NCBI RefSeq assembly: GCF_014483895.1
Contig: NZ_CP059987.1
Location: 1,240,001-1,304,000, forward strand
Length of the DNA: 64,000 nucleotides
Origin: Protaetiibacter sp. SSC-01
GTDB taxonomy: Bacteria > Actinomycetota > Actinomycetes > Actinomycetales > Microbacteriaceae
Direction of reading: 5' to 3'
Shown: positions 16,332 to 24,761 of the stretch, one piece after another
How the letters are laid out: every line of letters starts with the position of its first letter
Numbering within the stretch: the first letter of the stretch is position 1
Translations under genes and position numbers: made by a program
The notes under the pieces: generated by a model
What the model saw: the letters and a program-made list of their open reading frames with translations, nothing else
What the model was told of the DNA's origin: nothing
Database searches by the model: none

Positions 16332-18628
16332 GAGGCCGCCTGACGCTCGCCTCGCTCGGCGACGTGCTGCAGCTGTGGCTCATGCTGGCCATCGCATCCG
16401 CCACGCTGTGGCCCGTCTACCGCTCGGCGTCGTTCGTCGTGCTCGCGGTCTCCGCCGTGCTCATCGGGACCCTCATCGCGGCGCTCGGCGCTCTCTTCCG
16501 CTGGAAGGCGTGGATCGTGCTCCTCATCACGGTCGGGGCGTTCACGGCCGTCGGCGTGCCGCTCGCGGTGCCGTCGAAGACGGTCTCCGGCGTCCTGCCG
16601 ACCGTCGACGGGCTCGTCGACCTCTATGCGGGCGTCGCCCTCGGCTGGAAGCAGCTGCTCACCATCACTCTCCCCGTGGGCGACTACCAGGCGCTCCTCG
16701 TCCCTGCGCTCGTGCTCCTGCTGTCGTCCACGGTCGTCGCGATGAGCATCGGGCTCCGCTCGCGATACGGCGAGTACGCCGTCATCCCGCCCGTCATCGT
16801 GTTCATCGCGGGCATCGTATTCGGCCCCGCGACCGCGACCATCCCCATCCCGCTCGGAATCGGGCTGCTCGTCTCGGGCATCGGCTGGATCAGCTGGCGG
16901 CGCTGGCGGCGCCGCCGAGAGGCGACGCGCGGGCGCGAACGGGAGATCGCCGCCGGGCTGCGGATCGGGGTCGAGACGCGCGCGCTCATCGGGGGCATCC
17001 TCGTGTTCGCGATCGCCGCCTTCGGATCGGTCGCCACGGCGAGCGTACTGACGCCCGAGGCCGACCGGCACGTGCTGCGCACGGTCGTCGAGCAGCCCTT
17101 CGAGCCCCGCGATCACACGAGTCCCCTCGCGGGCTTCCGCCGCTACCTGCGCGACGACCGTGTCGACGAGGTCATGATGCGCGTGACGGGCCTGCCCGCC
17201 GAGGCGCGCATCCGGATCGCCGCGCTCGACAGCTACGACGGCGTCGTCTACGCCGTCGGCAGCGCGAGCGTCGACTCGGCGTCGGGCGTCTTCGTGCGCG
17301 TGCCCTCCCGCGTCGACCAGTCGGCATCCGGAGGCGAGCGGGTGCGTCTCGACGTCGCGATCGACGGCTACGCGGGCGTGTGGGTTCCCACGGTGGGGCT
17401 CCTCGAGGACATCGCGTTCCGCGGCGACGACCGCTCGCGCCTCGAGGACGGCTTCGCCTTCAACACGACGAGCGGCACCGCCGTCGACCTCGAGGGCGTC
17501 GGGACGGGGGACCGCTACCTGCTCGACGCCGTCGTGCGCCGTCCCGTGCCGCTCGAGCGCCTCGCGACCGCCGTACCCGGCTCGGCCGACGTGCCCCGCG
17601 GCCCCGAGGCGCCCGAGGAGCTCGCGACCGCGCTCGAGGTGTACCTCGAGGGGGTCGACGGCGCGGGCGCCCAGCTCGTCGCGGCGATCGAGAACCTCCG
17701 CGCGGAGGGCTACATCAGCCACGGGCTCTCACCCGACGAGCCGGCGAGCCGCGCCGGCCACTCGCTCGACCGGATCGCGGAGCTCTTCGACGGCTCGCGC
17801 ATGATCGGCGACGCCGAGCAGTACGCCGTCGCCGCCGCGCTCATCGCGACGCGGCTCGGCTTCCCTGCCCGCGTCGTCGTCGGGTTCGCCCCCGAGGTCG
17901 CGCCCGACGGGGGAGAGACGATCGTGCGCGGCGGCGACATCACGGCGTGGATCGAGGTCTCGACGGCGCACGACGGCTGGGTCGCGATCGACCCCGTGCC
18001 GCCGGAGCGCCCCATCCCCGAGGAGGAGCCCGAGGAGCCGACCCCCATCTCGCGCCCCGAGTCGATCGTGCCGCCGCCCGTCGACCGGCCGGAACCCCGC
18101 GAGGAGCAGGTCGACTCCGACACGACGGCCGACGAGCCCGCCGTGCCCGACTCGACCCTCGAGGTGCTGCTGCAGGCGGCGCGCATCATCGGCATCGGCG
18201 CGCTCGTCATCCTCGTGGCGCTCTCGCCCTTCCTGCTCGTGATCGGTGCGAAGGCACGTCGACGCCAGCTGCGTCGGAAGGCCCCCACGCCGCTCGACCG
18301 CATCCGCGGCGGGTGGGACGAGTTCGCCGACATCGTCGTCGACCGCGGGCTCGCGGCGCCGCCGTCGGCTACGCGCGCGGAGTTCGCGGCCGCCGTCGGC
18401 ACGCTGCCGTCGCGCGTGCTCGCGGCCGTCGTCGACCGCGCCGTGTTCGCGCCCGAGCCGCCGAGCGACGCCGATGCCGAGCGTGTGTGGAGCGCCGTCG
18501 GGGAGCTGCGCCATTCGCTCGATGCGACGCGCACCCGGCGGGAGCGCGTCCGCGCCCTCGTGTCGGTACGCTCCCTGGGCGGGGGAGCTGTCCGGCAGCT
18601 GCTCCGACGACCGAGGAGCGTCCGATGA
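16328..18628 (+). CDS. TgpA-type membrane transglutaminase-like protein with lost catalytic residues
   Basis: A 766-residue membrane protein with about six N-terminal helices, a large outer region, a final helix (IIGIGALVILVALSPFLLVI, about residues 618-637) and a basic cytoplasmic tail. The outer region contains a transglutaminase-like fold: GDAEQYAVAAALIATRLGFP and ITAWIEVSTAHDGWVAIDP. In active relatives these read G-x-C-E-x-[FY]-A and HAW. Here the Cys is Ala (codon 17813-17815) and the His is Thr (codon 17942-17944); only the Asp of DP is kept. It should therefore not catalyse thiol chemistry. It is probably a scaffold or binding protein working with the MoxR and DUF58 partners. Confidence 0.88.
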   Translation: MRGRLTLASLGDVLQLWLMLAIASATLWPVYRSASFVVLAVSAVLIGTLIAALGALFRWKAWIVLLITVGAFTAVGVPLAVPSKTVSGVLPTVDGLVDLYAGVALGWKQLLTITLPVGDYQALLVPALVLLLSSTVVAMSIGLRSRYGEYAVIPPVIVFIAGIVFGPATATIPIPLGIGLLVSGIGWISWRRWRRRREATRGREREIAAGLRIGVETRALIGGILVFAIAAFGSVATASVLTPEADRHVLRTVVEQPFEPRDHTSPLAGFRRYLRDDRVDEVMMRVTGLPAEARIRIAALDSYDGVVYAVGSASVDSASGVFVRVPSRVDQSASGGERVRLDVAIDGYAGVWVPTVGLLEDIAFRGDDRSRLEDGFAFNTTSGTAVDLEGVGTGDRYLLDAVVRRPVPLERLATAVPGSADVPRGPEAPEELATALEVYLEGVDGAGAQLVAAIENLRAEGYISHGLSPDEPASRAGHSLDRIAELFDGSRMIGDAEQYAVAAALIATRLGFPARVVVGFAPEVAPDGGETIVRGGDITAWIEVSTAHDGWVAIDPVPPERPIPEEEPEEPTPISRPESIVPPPVDRPEPREEQVDSDTTADEPAVPDSTLEVLLQAARIIGIGALVILVALSPFLLVIGAKARRRQLRRKAPTPLDRIRGGWDEFADIVVDRGLAAPPSATRAEFAAAVGTLPSRVLAAVVDRAVFAPEPPSDADAERVWSAVGELRHSLDATRTRRERVRALVSVRSLGGGAVRQLLRRPRSVR

Positions 18629-19485
18629 ACTGCGCGTACTGCGGCACCCCGCTGCCCGCGGGGGCCCTCTTCTGCGTCGAGTGCGGCCGCTCCGTCGCGG
18701 ACCCCGCGCCGGTCGTGCGCGCGACCGTGCGCGCGCCGCTGCCGCCCGCCGCGATCGAGCTGCACGCGCCGCACTGCCCGCAGTGCGGCACCGCGATCGA
18801 CGAGGGCGACGTGTTCTGCGGCGAGTGCGGGTTCGTTCTGCGGCCCGTGACGGCGGCCGTGCCGGTCGTGGCGCCGATCAAGGAATCCGCGGGCGACGAG
18901 CCCGCGGCCGAGGAACCGGCCGAGCCGCCGTCGGAGCTGGAGTGGAGCGAGGACCGGGTGCCCGAGACGGCGTTCCTGGGCGTCGTCGAGGCTCCGGCTT
19001 CGGCGTTCGCGCCCGAGACGGCGTCCGCGCCCGCGCCCCCTGCGGAACCGGCGACCCCCGCCGAGCCGCTGCCCGCAGAGCCGAGCCTCGCGGTCGCTTC
19101 TGACGCGCATCCGCTCGAGGACATCGAGAGCACTCGCATCGTCGCCCGTCGCGCGCCCGGCGAACGCTACGTGCTGCAGTTCAGCACGGGCGAGAGCGTC
19201 GTCGTCGCGGGAACCGGCCTCATCGGCCGCAACCCCGCGCCCGAACCGGGGGAGTACGTCGACGAGCTCGTGCCGATCTTCGACGTCGGCAAGTCCGTGT
19301 CGAAGTCGCATGTCGAGTTCGGGCAGGAGAGCGGGCGCTTCTGGGTCGCCGACCGGTTCTCGACGAACGGCACGGTCATCCGACAGCCCGACGCGGAGCC
19401 CGTGCGCTGCGAGCCCGGGAAGCGCTACATGATCGCGCGGGGCAGCCGCGTCGAGATCGGCGAGCAGTTCTTCGTCGTGAGCTGA
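18625..19485 (+). CDS. Double zinc-ribbon and FHA-domain protein
   Basis: A 286-residue soluble protein overlapping the previous stop by ATGA. Two zinc ribbons open it: CAYCGTPLPAGALFCVECG at residues 3-21 and CPQCGTAIDEGDVFCGECG at about 52-70. A long acidic, Pro/Ala-rich linker follows, with TRIV near its end. The C-terminal FHA domain has LIGRNPAPEP, SVSKSHVEF and DRFSTNGTVI, so the phosphothreonine-binding residues are intact. It lies directly before the EccC-like ATPase gene. In firmicute type VII systems the ATPase carries FHA domains itself; here this separate protein may play that part (inference). Confidence 0.88.
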   Translation: MNCAYCGTPLPAGALFCVECGRSVADPAPVVRATVRAPLPPAAIELHAPHCPQCGTAIDEGDVFCGECGFVLRPVTAAVPVVAPIKESAGDEPAAEEPAEPPSELEWSEDRVPETAFLGVVEAPASAFAPETASAPAPPAEPATPAEPLPAEPSLAVASDAHPLEDIESTRIVARRAPGERYVLQFSTGESVVVAGTGLIGRNPAPEPGEYVDELVPIFDVGKSVSKSHVEFGQESGRFWVADRFSTNGTVIRQPDAEPVRCEPGKRYMIARGSRVEIGEQFFVVS

Positions 19486-19521
19486 TCCTCCCCAGCCGCC
19501 GCGCTGCCGGTTCGTCCCCGG

Positions 19522-22242
19522 ATGCGGCGGGTGGCGATCCGCGCGGCTCTCGGGCGTGCTGCGATGGTCCGGATGACCCCGAACGTCGATCGCATCGCCC
19601 TCCCCGTCGTGCCGGCGCCGCCTCGACGCACCGGGGTGCCGATCGTCGCTACGGTCGCGCCGCTCGGCCTCGCCGTCGCGCTGTGGCTCGGCACGGGCTC
19701 ACCCTACGCGCTCCTCGTGGGGCTGCTGGGCCCGCTCATGGCGGTCGGCACGCTCGTCGACGGGAGGAGGGCCGCCCGTCGCTCGCGACGGAAGGCGGTC
19801 GCCGAGGCGCGGCAGGAGCTCGAACGGATCGGCGCCGACGTGGCCGACCGCCTCGCCACGCGAGCCGCGCAGCTGCGGGCGGCCGCGCCCGAGCCCGACG
19901 AGCTCGTGCTCGCAACCGGGCGACGGGGCTGGCGGGTGGGGACGGGCCCGGTCCCCTCGGGGATCGAGTTCGCGGGCGAGGTGCCCACTGAGCTGGCCGA
20001 TGAGATCGAACGCCTCCGCGCATCGTGCGCCGAGATCGCGGAGGCTCCGCTCGTGGTCGACGACGGCGAGGAGTTCGCCGTGCTCGGGGTGGAACCCCTC
20101 GTGCGAGCCTTCGCCCGCGGGCTCGTGCTGCAGGCCGTCGCACGCTGCCCTGTCGGCACCGCGCGCGTCGAGGCGCCCGACGGGGAGGCCTGGGCGGACG
20201 AGCTGCCGGCGCCGGTCGCGGCGGGTCCCGACTGGAGCGTCTCGAGCGACGGTTCGGTCGTGCTCCGCATCCGGGGCGTCTCGGAGGGTTCGGCGGCCAG
20301 GCGCGTGGAGTTCCCCGCAGATGGTTCCGCGCCGCGCCTCGACGGTGCACCGGGGGAGTGGACCCCGGCGCTCCTGTCCGCTCCCGAGGCGGCGCACATC
20401 GCATCCCGGCTCACGGATGCGGCGCGCGCGGCGGGTTGGCGGGCTGCGGGCGATCTCCCGCGCGAGGTCGCGCTCGGCGAGCTGCTCGACGGGGCGGCGG
20501 GTGCGGAGTCGGCTGCCTGCGTCGGCGTCGACGACGCGGGCGTGGTGCTCGTCGACCTCGAGCACGACGGGCCCCATGCGCTCGTCGCGGGCACGACCGG
20601 CTCGGGTAAGAGCGAGCTGCTCGTCACGTGGGTGCTCGCCCTCGCCGCGCGTCGGCCGCCCGCCGAGCTCGCGTTCCTGCTCGTCGACTTCAAGGGCGGT
20701 GCCGCCTTCGCACCGCTTCACGCGCTCCCGCACGTCGTCGGGGTCGTGAGCGATCTCGATGAGACCCTCGCCGCGCGGGCCGTCCAGAGCCTCCGCGCGG
20801 AGCTCCGGCGCCGCGAGGCCGTGCTCGCGGGGCATGGAGCCCGCGACGTCGCCGAGCTTCCGGCGGGTGCGCTTCCGCGGCTCTACGTCGTCGTCGACGA
20901 GTTCGCAGCCCTCGTCGGGGCGGATGCCGAGCTGCACGCGGTCTTCACCGACCTCGCGGCCCGCGGCCGCTCGCTCGGCATGCACCTCCTGCTCGGCACG
21001 CAACGCCCCGCAGGCGTCGTGCGCGACGCGCTGCTCGCCAATGTGACGGTGCGGGCGTGCCTGCGTGTGCTCGAGCCCGGCGAGAGCACGGCGACGGTGG
21101 GAGTGCCGGATGCGGCGGCCATCGACGCCGACGCCCGCGGCCGGGCGGTGCTCGCCGACGGCTCGGGGCGCCGGCTCGTCCAGGTCGCGCTCGCAGATGC
21201 CGTCCTCGTCGATCGCGTCGTCGAGCGCTGGCGCGACGCGCCCGTGCCCGCCGCGCGACCCTGGGTCGACCCGCTGCCCGCGGTCCTCCCGCTCACCGCC
21301 GTACCCAGGGGTGCCGTCGGACTCGTCGACAGGCCCGAGCTGCAACGGCGCGAGCCGCTCGTGCTCGACCCGTGGCGCGCCGGCGCCGTGCTCGTCCTCG
21401 GCGGCGCCGCATCCGGCCGCACGGGCGCGCTCGCGACGCTGGCCGCCGTCGCCCGCGAGCACGCGCGCGCGGAGGTGCGCTGGGTTGCTGGTGAACCCGC
21501 CGAGCTGTGGCAGGCGATCACGACGCCGTCGAAGGCCCCCGTGCTCGTGATCGCCGACGACCTCGACGCGCAGCTCGCCCGCGGCGACCCCGAGCAGCGT
21601 GCAGAGCTCGCCGAGCTCATCGCGCGCGCGGCGCGGGAGGGAGGTCGCCGCGGCCTCGCGGTCGCCGCCTCGGCACGCGGCGCGGGAGGAGCCCTGCTCA
21701 CGGCCGCGGCCGCCTTCGAGCAGCGCGTGCTCCTGCGCCTCCCGAATCGCGAGGAGCACCTCCTCGCGGGCGGGGAAGGGCGCGGGTACCGTGTGGATCG
21801 CGGCCCGGGTTCGGGGCTGTGGCACGGTCACGAGGTGCAATTCGCCCTCGACTCGGGCACGCCTGCAGCCTGGCGTGCCGCACTCGAGGCCGTGCGGCCG
21901 GCGGGTGGCGGGTGGGGCGTCGTGACATCCCGACCCACCACGTGGCTCGCGCGACTCGACGCCGCCGGCGTGCGCGCGGCATCCGTCGACCGCCCGGATG
22001 CCGACCCGGCCGACGTGCTCGTCGGCGACCCCGACGGCTGGCTCGCCGCTCACCCGGCCCTCACGGGCATCCGCCGCTCGGGGCGGCTGCTTCTGCACGG
22101 CTGCGCGCGCGCCGACCACCGACTGCTCACGCGTTCACGTGAGCCGCTGCCGCCGCTCGGGGGCGATGACGAGGCGTGGCTCCTCGAAGACGGCGCCACG
22201 CGCCGCGTGCGCATCGGCGGGACGGATGTGCGGCCCGCCTGA
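19522..22242 (+). CDS. FtsK/SpoIIIE-type, EccC-like ATPase
   Basis: Up to 906 residues; ATGs at 19564 and 19573 are equally possible starts and would trim 14-17 residues. Two membrane helices lie near residues 35-80. The first ATPase domain has Walker A AGTTGSGKSELL (about residue 357) and Walker B YVVVDEFAALV, with the EccC-like strings FLLVDFKGGAAF and LLGTQRPAGVV. A second domain (VLVLGGAASGRTGALATL) has Arg where the Walker lysine should be and VLVIADDLD as Walker B. The layout, two helices then tandem ATPase domains, matches type VII secretion motors better than DNA translocase FtsK. No WXG100 gene is nearby. Confidence 0.85.
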   Translation: MRRVAIRAALGRAAMVRMTPNVDRIALPVVPAPPRRTGVPIVATVAPLGLAVALWLGTGSPYALLVGLLGPLMAVGTLVDGRRAARRSRRKAVAEARQELERIGADVADRLATRAAQLRAAAPEPDELVLATGRRGWRVGTGPVPSGIEFAGEVPTELADEIERLRASCAEIAEAPLVVDDGEEFAVLGVEPLVRAFARGLVLQAVARCPVGTARVEAPDGEAWADELPAPVAAGPDWSVSSDGSVVLRIRGVSEGSAARRVEFPADGSAPRLDGAPGEWTPALLSAPEAAHIASRLTDAARAAGWRAAGDLPREVALGELLDGAAGAESAACVGVDDAGVVLVDLEHDGPHALVAGTTGSGKSELLVTWVLALAARRPPAELAFLLVDFKGGAAFAPLHALPHVVGVVSDLDETLAARAVQSLRAELRRREAVLAGHGARDVAELPAGALPRLYVVVDEFAALVGADAELHAVFTDLAARGRSLGMHLLLGTQRPAGVVRDALLANVTVRACLRVLEPGESTATVGVPDAAAIDADARGRAVLADGSGRRLVQVALADAVLVDRVVERWRDAPVPAARPWVDPLPAVLPLTAVPRGAVGLVDRPELQRREPLVLDPWRAGAVLVLGGAASGRTGALATLAAVAREHARAEVRWVAGEPAELWQAITTPSKAPVLVIADDLDAQLARGDPEQRAELAELIARAAREGGRRGLAVAASARGAGGALLTAAAAFEQRVLLRLPNREEHLLAGGEGRGYRVDRGPGSGLWHGHEVQFALDSGTPAAWRAALEAVRPAGGGWGVVTSRPTTWLARLDAAGVRAASVDRPDADPADVLVGDPDGWLAAHPALTGIRRSGRLLLHGCARADHRLLTRSREPLPPLGGDDEAWLLEDGATRRVRIGGTDVRPA

Positions 22243-22246
22243 GCGG

Positions 22247-23362
22247 TCAGGCGAGGCCGAGCGCGGAATGCTCCGACTCGAGGCCGTGCGCCGCCGCGAC
22301 CGCGGCGTTCACGACCTTGCCCGCGTGCACGTTGAGTCCGCGTGCGAGGGCGGAGTCGGCCCGCAGAGCCTCTTGCCATCCCGCGTTCGCGATCGCGCGC
22401 ACGTAGGGGAGCGTCGCGTTCGTGAGGGCGTACGTCGAGGTGTTCGCGACCGCGCCCGGCATGTTGGCGACGCAGTAGAAGAGCGACTGGTGCACCGTGA
22501 ACGTCGGGTCGGCGTGCGTCGTCGCGTGCGAGTCCTCGAAGCAGCCGCCCTGGTCGATCGCGATGTCGACGAGCACGCTGCCCGGCTTCATGCGGGCCAC
22601 GAGTTCGTTCGTCACGAGCTTCGGGGCCTTCGCACCCGGCACGAGCACCGAGCCGACGACGAGATCGGCGTCGAGCACGGCGCGTTCGATCTCGAAGCTG
22701 TTCGAGGCGATGGTGCGCACGCGGCCCGCGTAGTGCGCGTCGAGCTCGCGCAGACGCTGGATGTTCGTGTCGAGCACCGTCACCTGGGCGCCGAGGCCCG
22801 CCGCGACCGCGACGGCATTCGTGCCGGCGACGCCGCCGCCCAGCACGACGACGTTCGCGGGGCGGGTGCCGGGCACACCGGGCACGAGCAGGCCGGGGCC
22901 ACCGTGCGGCCGCATCATGACGTTCGCGCCGACGATGGGGGCGAGGCGTCCCGCCACCTCGCTCATGGGGGCGAGCAGGGGGAGCGCACCGGATGCGAGC
23001 TGCACCGTCTCGTAGGCGATGGCCGTGACGCCGCTCGTCATGAGCTCGCGCGTCAGGCGCTCCTCGGCGGCGAGGTGCAGGTACGTGAAGAGCACGAGCC
23101 CCGACCGGAAGTGGCGGTACTCGGGCTCGATGGGCTCCTTGACCTTGAGCACGAGCTCGGCCTCGCCCCACGCGGCGTCGGCATCCGCGACGATGCGGGC
23201 GCCGGCCGAGGCGTAGTCGTCGTCGGTGATCGACGAGCCGAGCCCCGCTCCGCTCTGGATGAGCACCTCGTGGCCCGCGGCGGTCAGGTCGTGCACCCCC
23301 GCCGGGGTGATGGCCACCCGGAACTCGTTGTTCTTGATCTCGCTCGGAACTCCGATCCTCAT
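22247..23362 (-). CDS. ald: Alanine dehydrogenase
   Basis: A 371-residue NAD-dependent enzyme that interconverts L-alanine and pyruvate plus ammonia. The opening [20 protein letters not shown], the lysine in [13 protein letters not shown], the FTYLHLA segment with its histidine and the NAD site [17 protein letters not shown] are all typical. It is convergent with the EccC-like gene, with only four bases between them, and divergent from the polyamine transporter. Pyruvate-linked amine aminotransferases in the window release alanine, so Ald could recycle it to pyruvate (inference). A TAGCCT box six bases before the ATG suggests a leaderless transcript. Confidence 0.95.
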   Translation of the reverse strand: MRIGVPSEIKNNEFRVAITPAGVHDLTAAGHEVLIQSGAGLGSSITDDDYASAGARIVADADAAWGEAELVLKVKEPIEPEYRHFRSGLVLFTYLHLAAEERLTRELMTSGVTAIAYETVQLASGALPLLAPMSEVAGRLAPIVGANVMMRPHGGPGLLVPGVPGTRPANVVVLGGGVAGTNAVAVAAGLGAQVTVLDTNIQRLRELDAHYAGRVRTIASNSFEIERAVLDADLVVGSVLVPGAKAPKLVTNELVARMKPGSVLVDIAIDQGGCFEDSHATTHADPTFTVHQSLFYCVANMPGAVANTSTYALTNATLPYVRAIANAGWQEALRADSALARGLNVHAGKVVNAAVAAAHGLESEHSALGLA

Positions 23363-23368
23363 GGCGTC

Positions 23369-23374
23369 AGGCTA
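23369..23374 (-). promoter_or_regulatory. -10 box TAGCCT, leaderless start for ald
   Basis: Read on the minus strand, TAGCCT is followed by six bases and the ald ATG at 23362. Confidence 0.6.
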
Positions 23375-23421
23375 CTCGTCGAGACAGAGGAATCCGAAGG
23401 AGAAATCGTCGAACAGTGCTG

Positions 23422-23446
23422 ATTTCGTGAAATCTATGTTTCGAAA
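23422..23446. promoter_or_regulatory. AT-rich palindromes between ald and the polyamine importer operon
   Basis: ATTTC-GT-GAAAT at 23422-23433 is a perfect inverted repeat and TTTCGAAA at 23439-23446 is a perfect palindrome. They lie in one of the few AT-rich patches of the window, between divergent ald and potD-like genes. Lrp-type regulators such as AldR act on ald genes in other actinobacteria, and an Lrp gene is present at 3061-3528. The sites are a candidate operator region; no protein is assigned. Confidence 0.4.
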
Positions 23447-23552
23447 TGGACGCTTTTGGCAGTTCCGTTCATCTAAGCCTCCATCGTGTGCCAATATCGA
23501 CCCACGGCATCGCCGCCTGTGCCCGACGCACCCCGTGAAGGAGTCCTCTCAG

Positions 23553-24761
23553 ATGTCCCGGTCTCTTCCCGAAGATCCCCTGATCCGCAGCCTTGTCATC
23601 CAGGCCCGTCGCGCGCAGGTGAGCCGCCGCGCGATGCTCCAGGGAACCGGCATGGGCGCCGCCGCCCTCACGCTCGCCGCGTGTTCGACCGGCGGATCCG
23701 GCAAGCCCGAACCCGCGAAGGACAACTCCGCGAACGACCCCACCCTCACGTGGGCGAACTGGGCCCTCTACCTCGACGAGGACGACGACGGGAACCACCC
23801 GACGCTCGACCGCTTCGTCGAGGAGACCGGCATCTCCGTCGACTACCGTGTCGACGTCGACGACAACAACTCGTACTACGCGAAGGTCAAGGACCAGCTC
23901 GCGCTCGGCCAGGACATCGGCGCGGACACCGCGTGCCTCACGGACTGGATGGCCGGCCGCTGGGTGCGCCTCGGCTACACGCAGGAGTTCGACGACGCGA
24001 ACCTCCCCAACAAGAAGAACCTCGAGCCGAGCCTGCTCGACGTCGACTTCGACAAGGGCCGCAAGCACACCCTTCCGTGGCAGGGCGGCTTCGCGGGCAT
24101 CTGCTGGAACAAGGCCAAGGTGCCGCAGGGCCTCCGTACCGTGAGCGACCTGTGGAACCCCGCCCTCAAGGGACGCGTGGGCGTGCTGAGCGAGATGCGC
24201 GACACGATCGGCCTCATCATGCTCGAGAACGGCGTCGACATCTCCGGCGACTTCAGCAACGACGACTTCTCGGACGCCATCGAGGTCTTCCGCAAGCAGG
24301 TCGAGGTCGGCCAGATCCGCAACATCAAGGGCAACTCGTACATCGACGACCTCGCCAACGAGGACACCCTCGCGGCGATCGTGTGGTCGGGCGACGTGAC
24401 GACCCTCAACGCGGAGAACGGCGACCGCTGGGAGTTCGCGATCCCGGAGGCCGGCGGCACGATCTGGAACGACAACTTCCTCATCCCGATCGGCTCGCCC
24501 CGCAAGGCCAACGCCGAGAAGCTCATCAACTACTACTACGACCCCGAGGTCGCGGCCGAGGTCGCGGCGTGGGTGAACTACATCACCCCCGTCGTGGGCG
24601 CCAAGGAGGCGGCCGAGGCGATCGACCCCGAGCTCGTGGAGAACCAGCTCATCTTCCCGAACGAAGAGACTCTCTCGACGGTGAAGCGCTTCCGCACCCT
24701 CACGCCGGCCGAGGAGCAGTCGTTCGGCGCCGAGTTCCAGTCGGTCCTGATCGGCGCCTGA
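23553..24761 (+). CDS. Spermidine/putrescine-type ABC substrate-binding lipoprotein (PotD-like)
   Basis: A 402-residue extracellular binding protein. The start follows a good ribosome site (gaaggag). Residues 28-30 are the twin-arginine-like SRRAML, then GTGMGAAALTLAACS gives a lipobox whose Cys becomes the lipid anchor, so export may use the Tat route. The mature part (LTWANWALYLDEDDDG, SYYAKVKDQLALGQDIGADT) is typical of PotD/PotF polyamine-binding proteins. It heads an operon with PotA, PotB and PotC homologues in that order and is followed by an aminotransferase. Polyamine choice (putrescine or spermidine) cannot be fixed from sequence. Confidence 0.9.
   Translation: MSRSLPEDPLIRSLVIQARRAQVSRRAMLQGTGMGAAALTLAACSTGGSGKPEPAKDNSANDPTLTWANWALYLDEDDDGNHPTLDRFVEETGISVDYRVDVDDNNSYYAKVKDQLALGQDIGADTACLTDWMAGRWVRLGYTQEFDDANLPNKKNLEPSLLDVDFDKGRKHTLPWQGGFAGICWNKAKVPQGLRTVSDLWNPALKGRVGVLSEMRDTIGLIMLENGVDISGDFSNDDFSDAIEVFRKQVEVGQIRNIKGNSYIDDLANEDTLAAIVWSGDVTTLNAENGDRWEFAIPEAGGTIWNDNFLIPIGSPRKANAEKLINYYYDPEVAAEVAAWVNYITPVVGAKEAAEAIDPELVENQLIFPNEETLSTVKRFRTLTPAEEQSFGAEFQSVLIGA

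Noticed and set aside
19486-19521. Small WXG100 gene before the EccC-like gene
   Set aside because: The gap is only 36 bases; no coding room.
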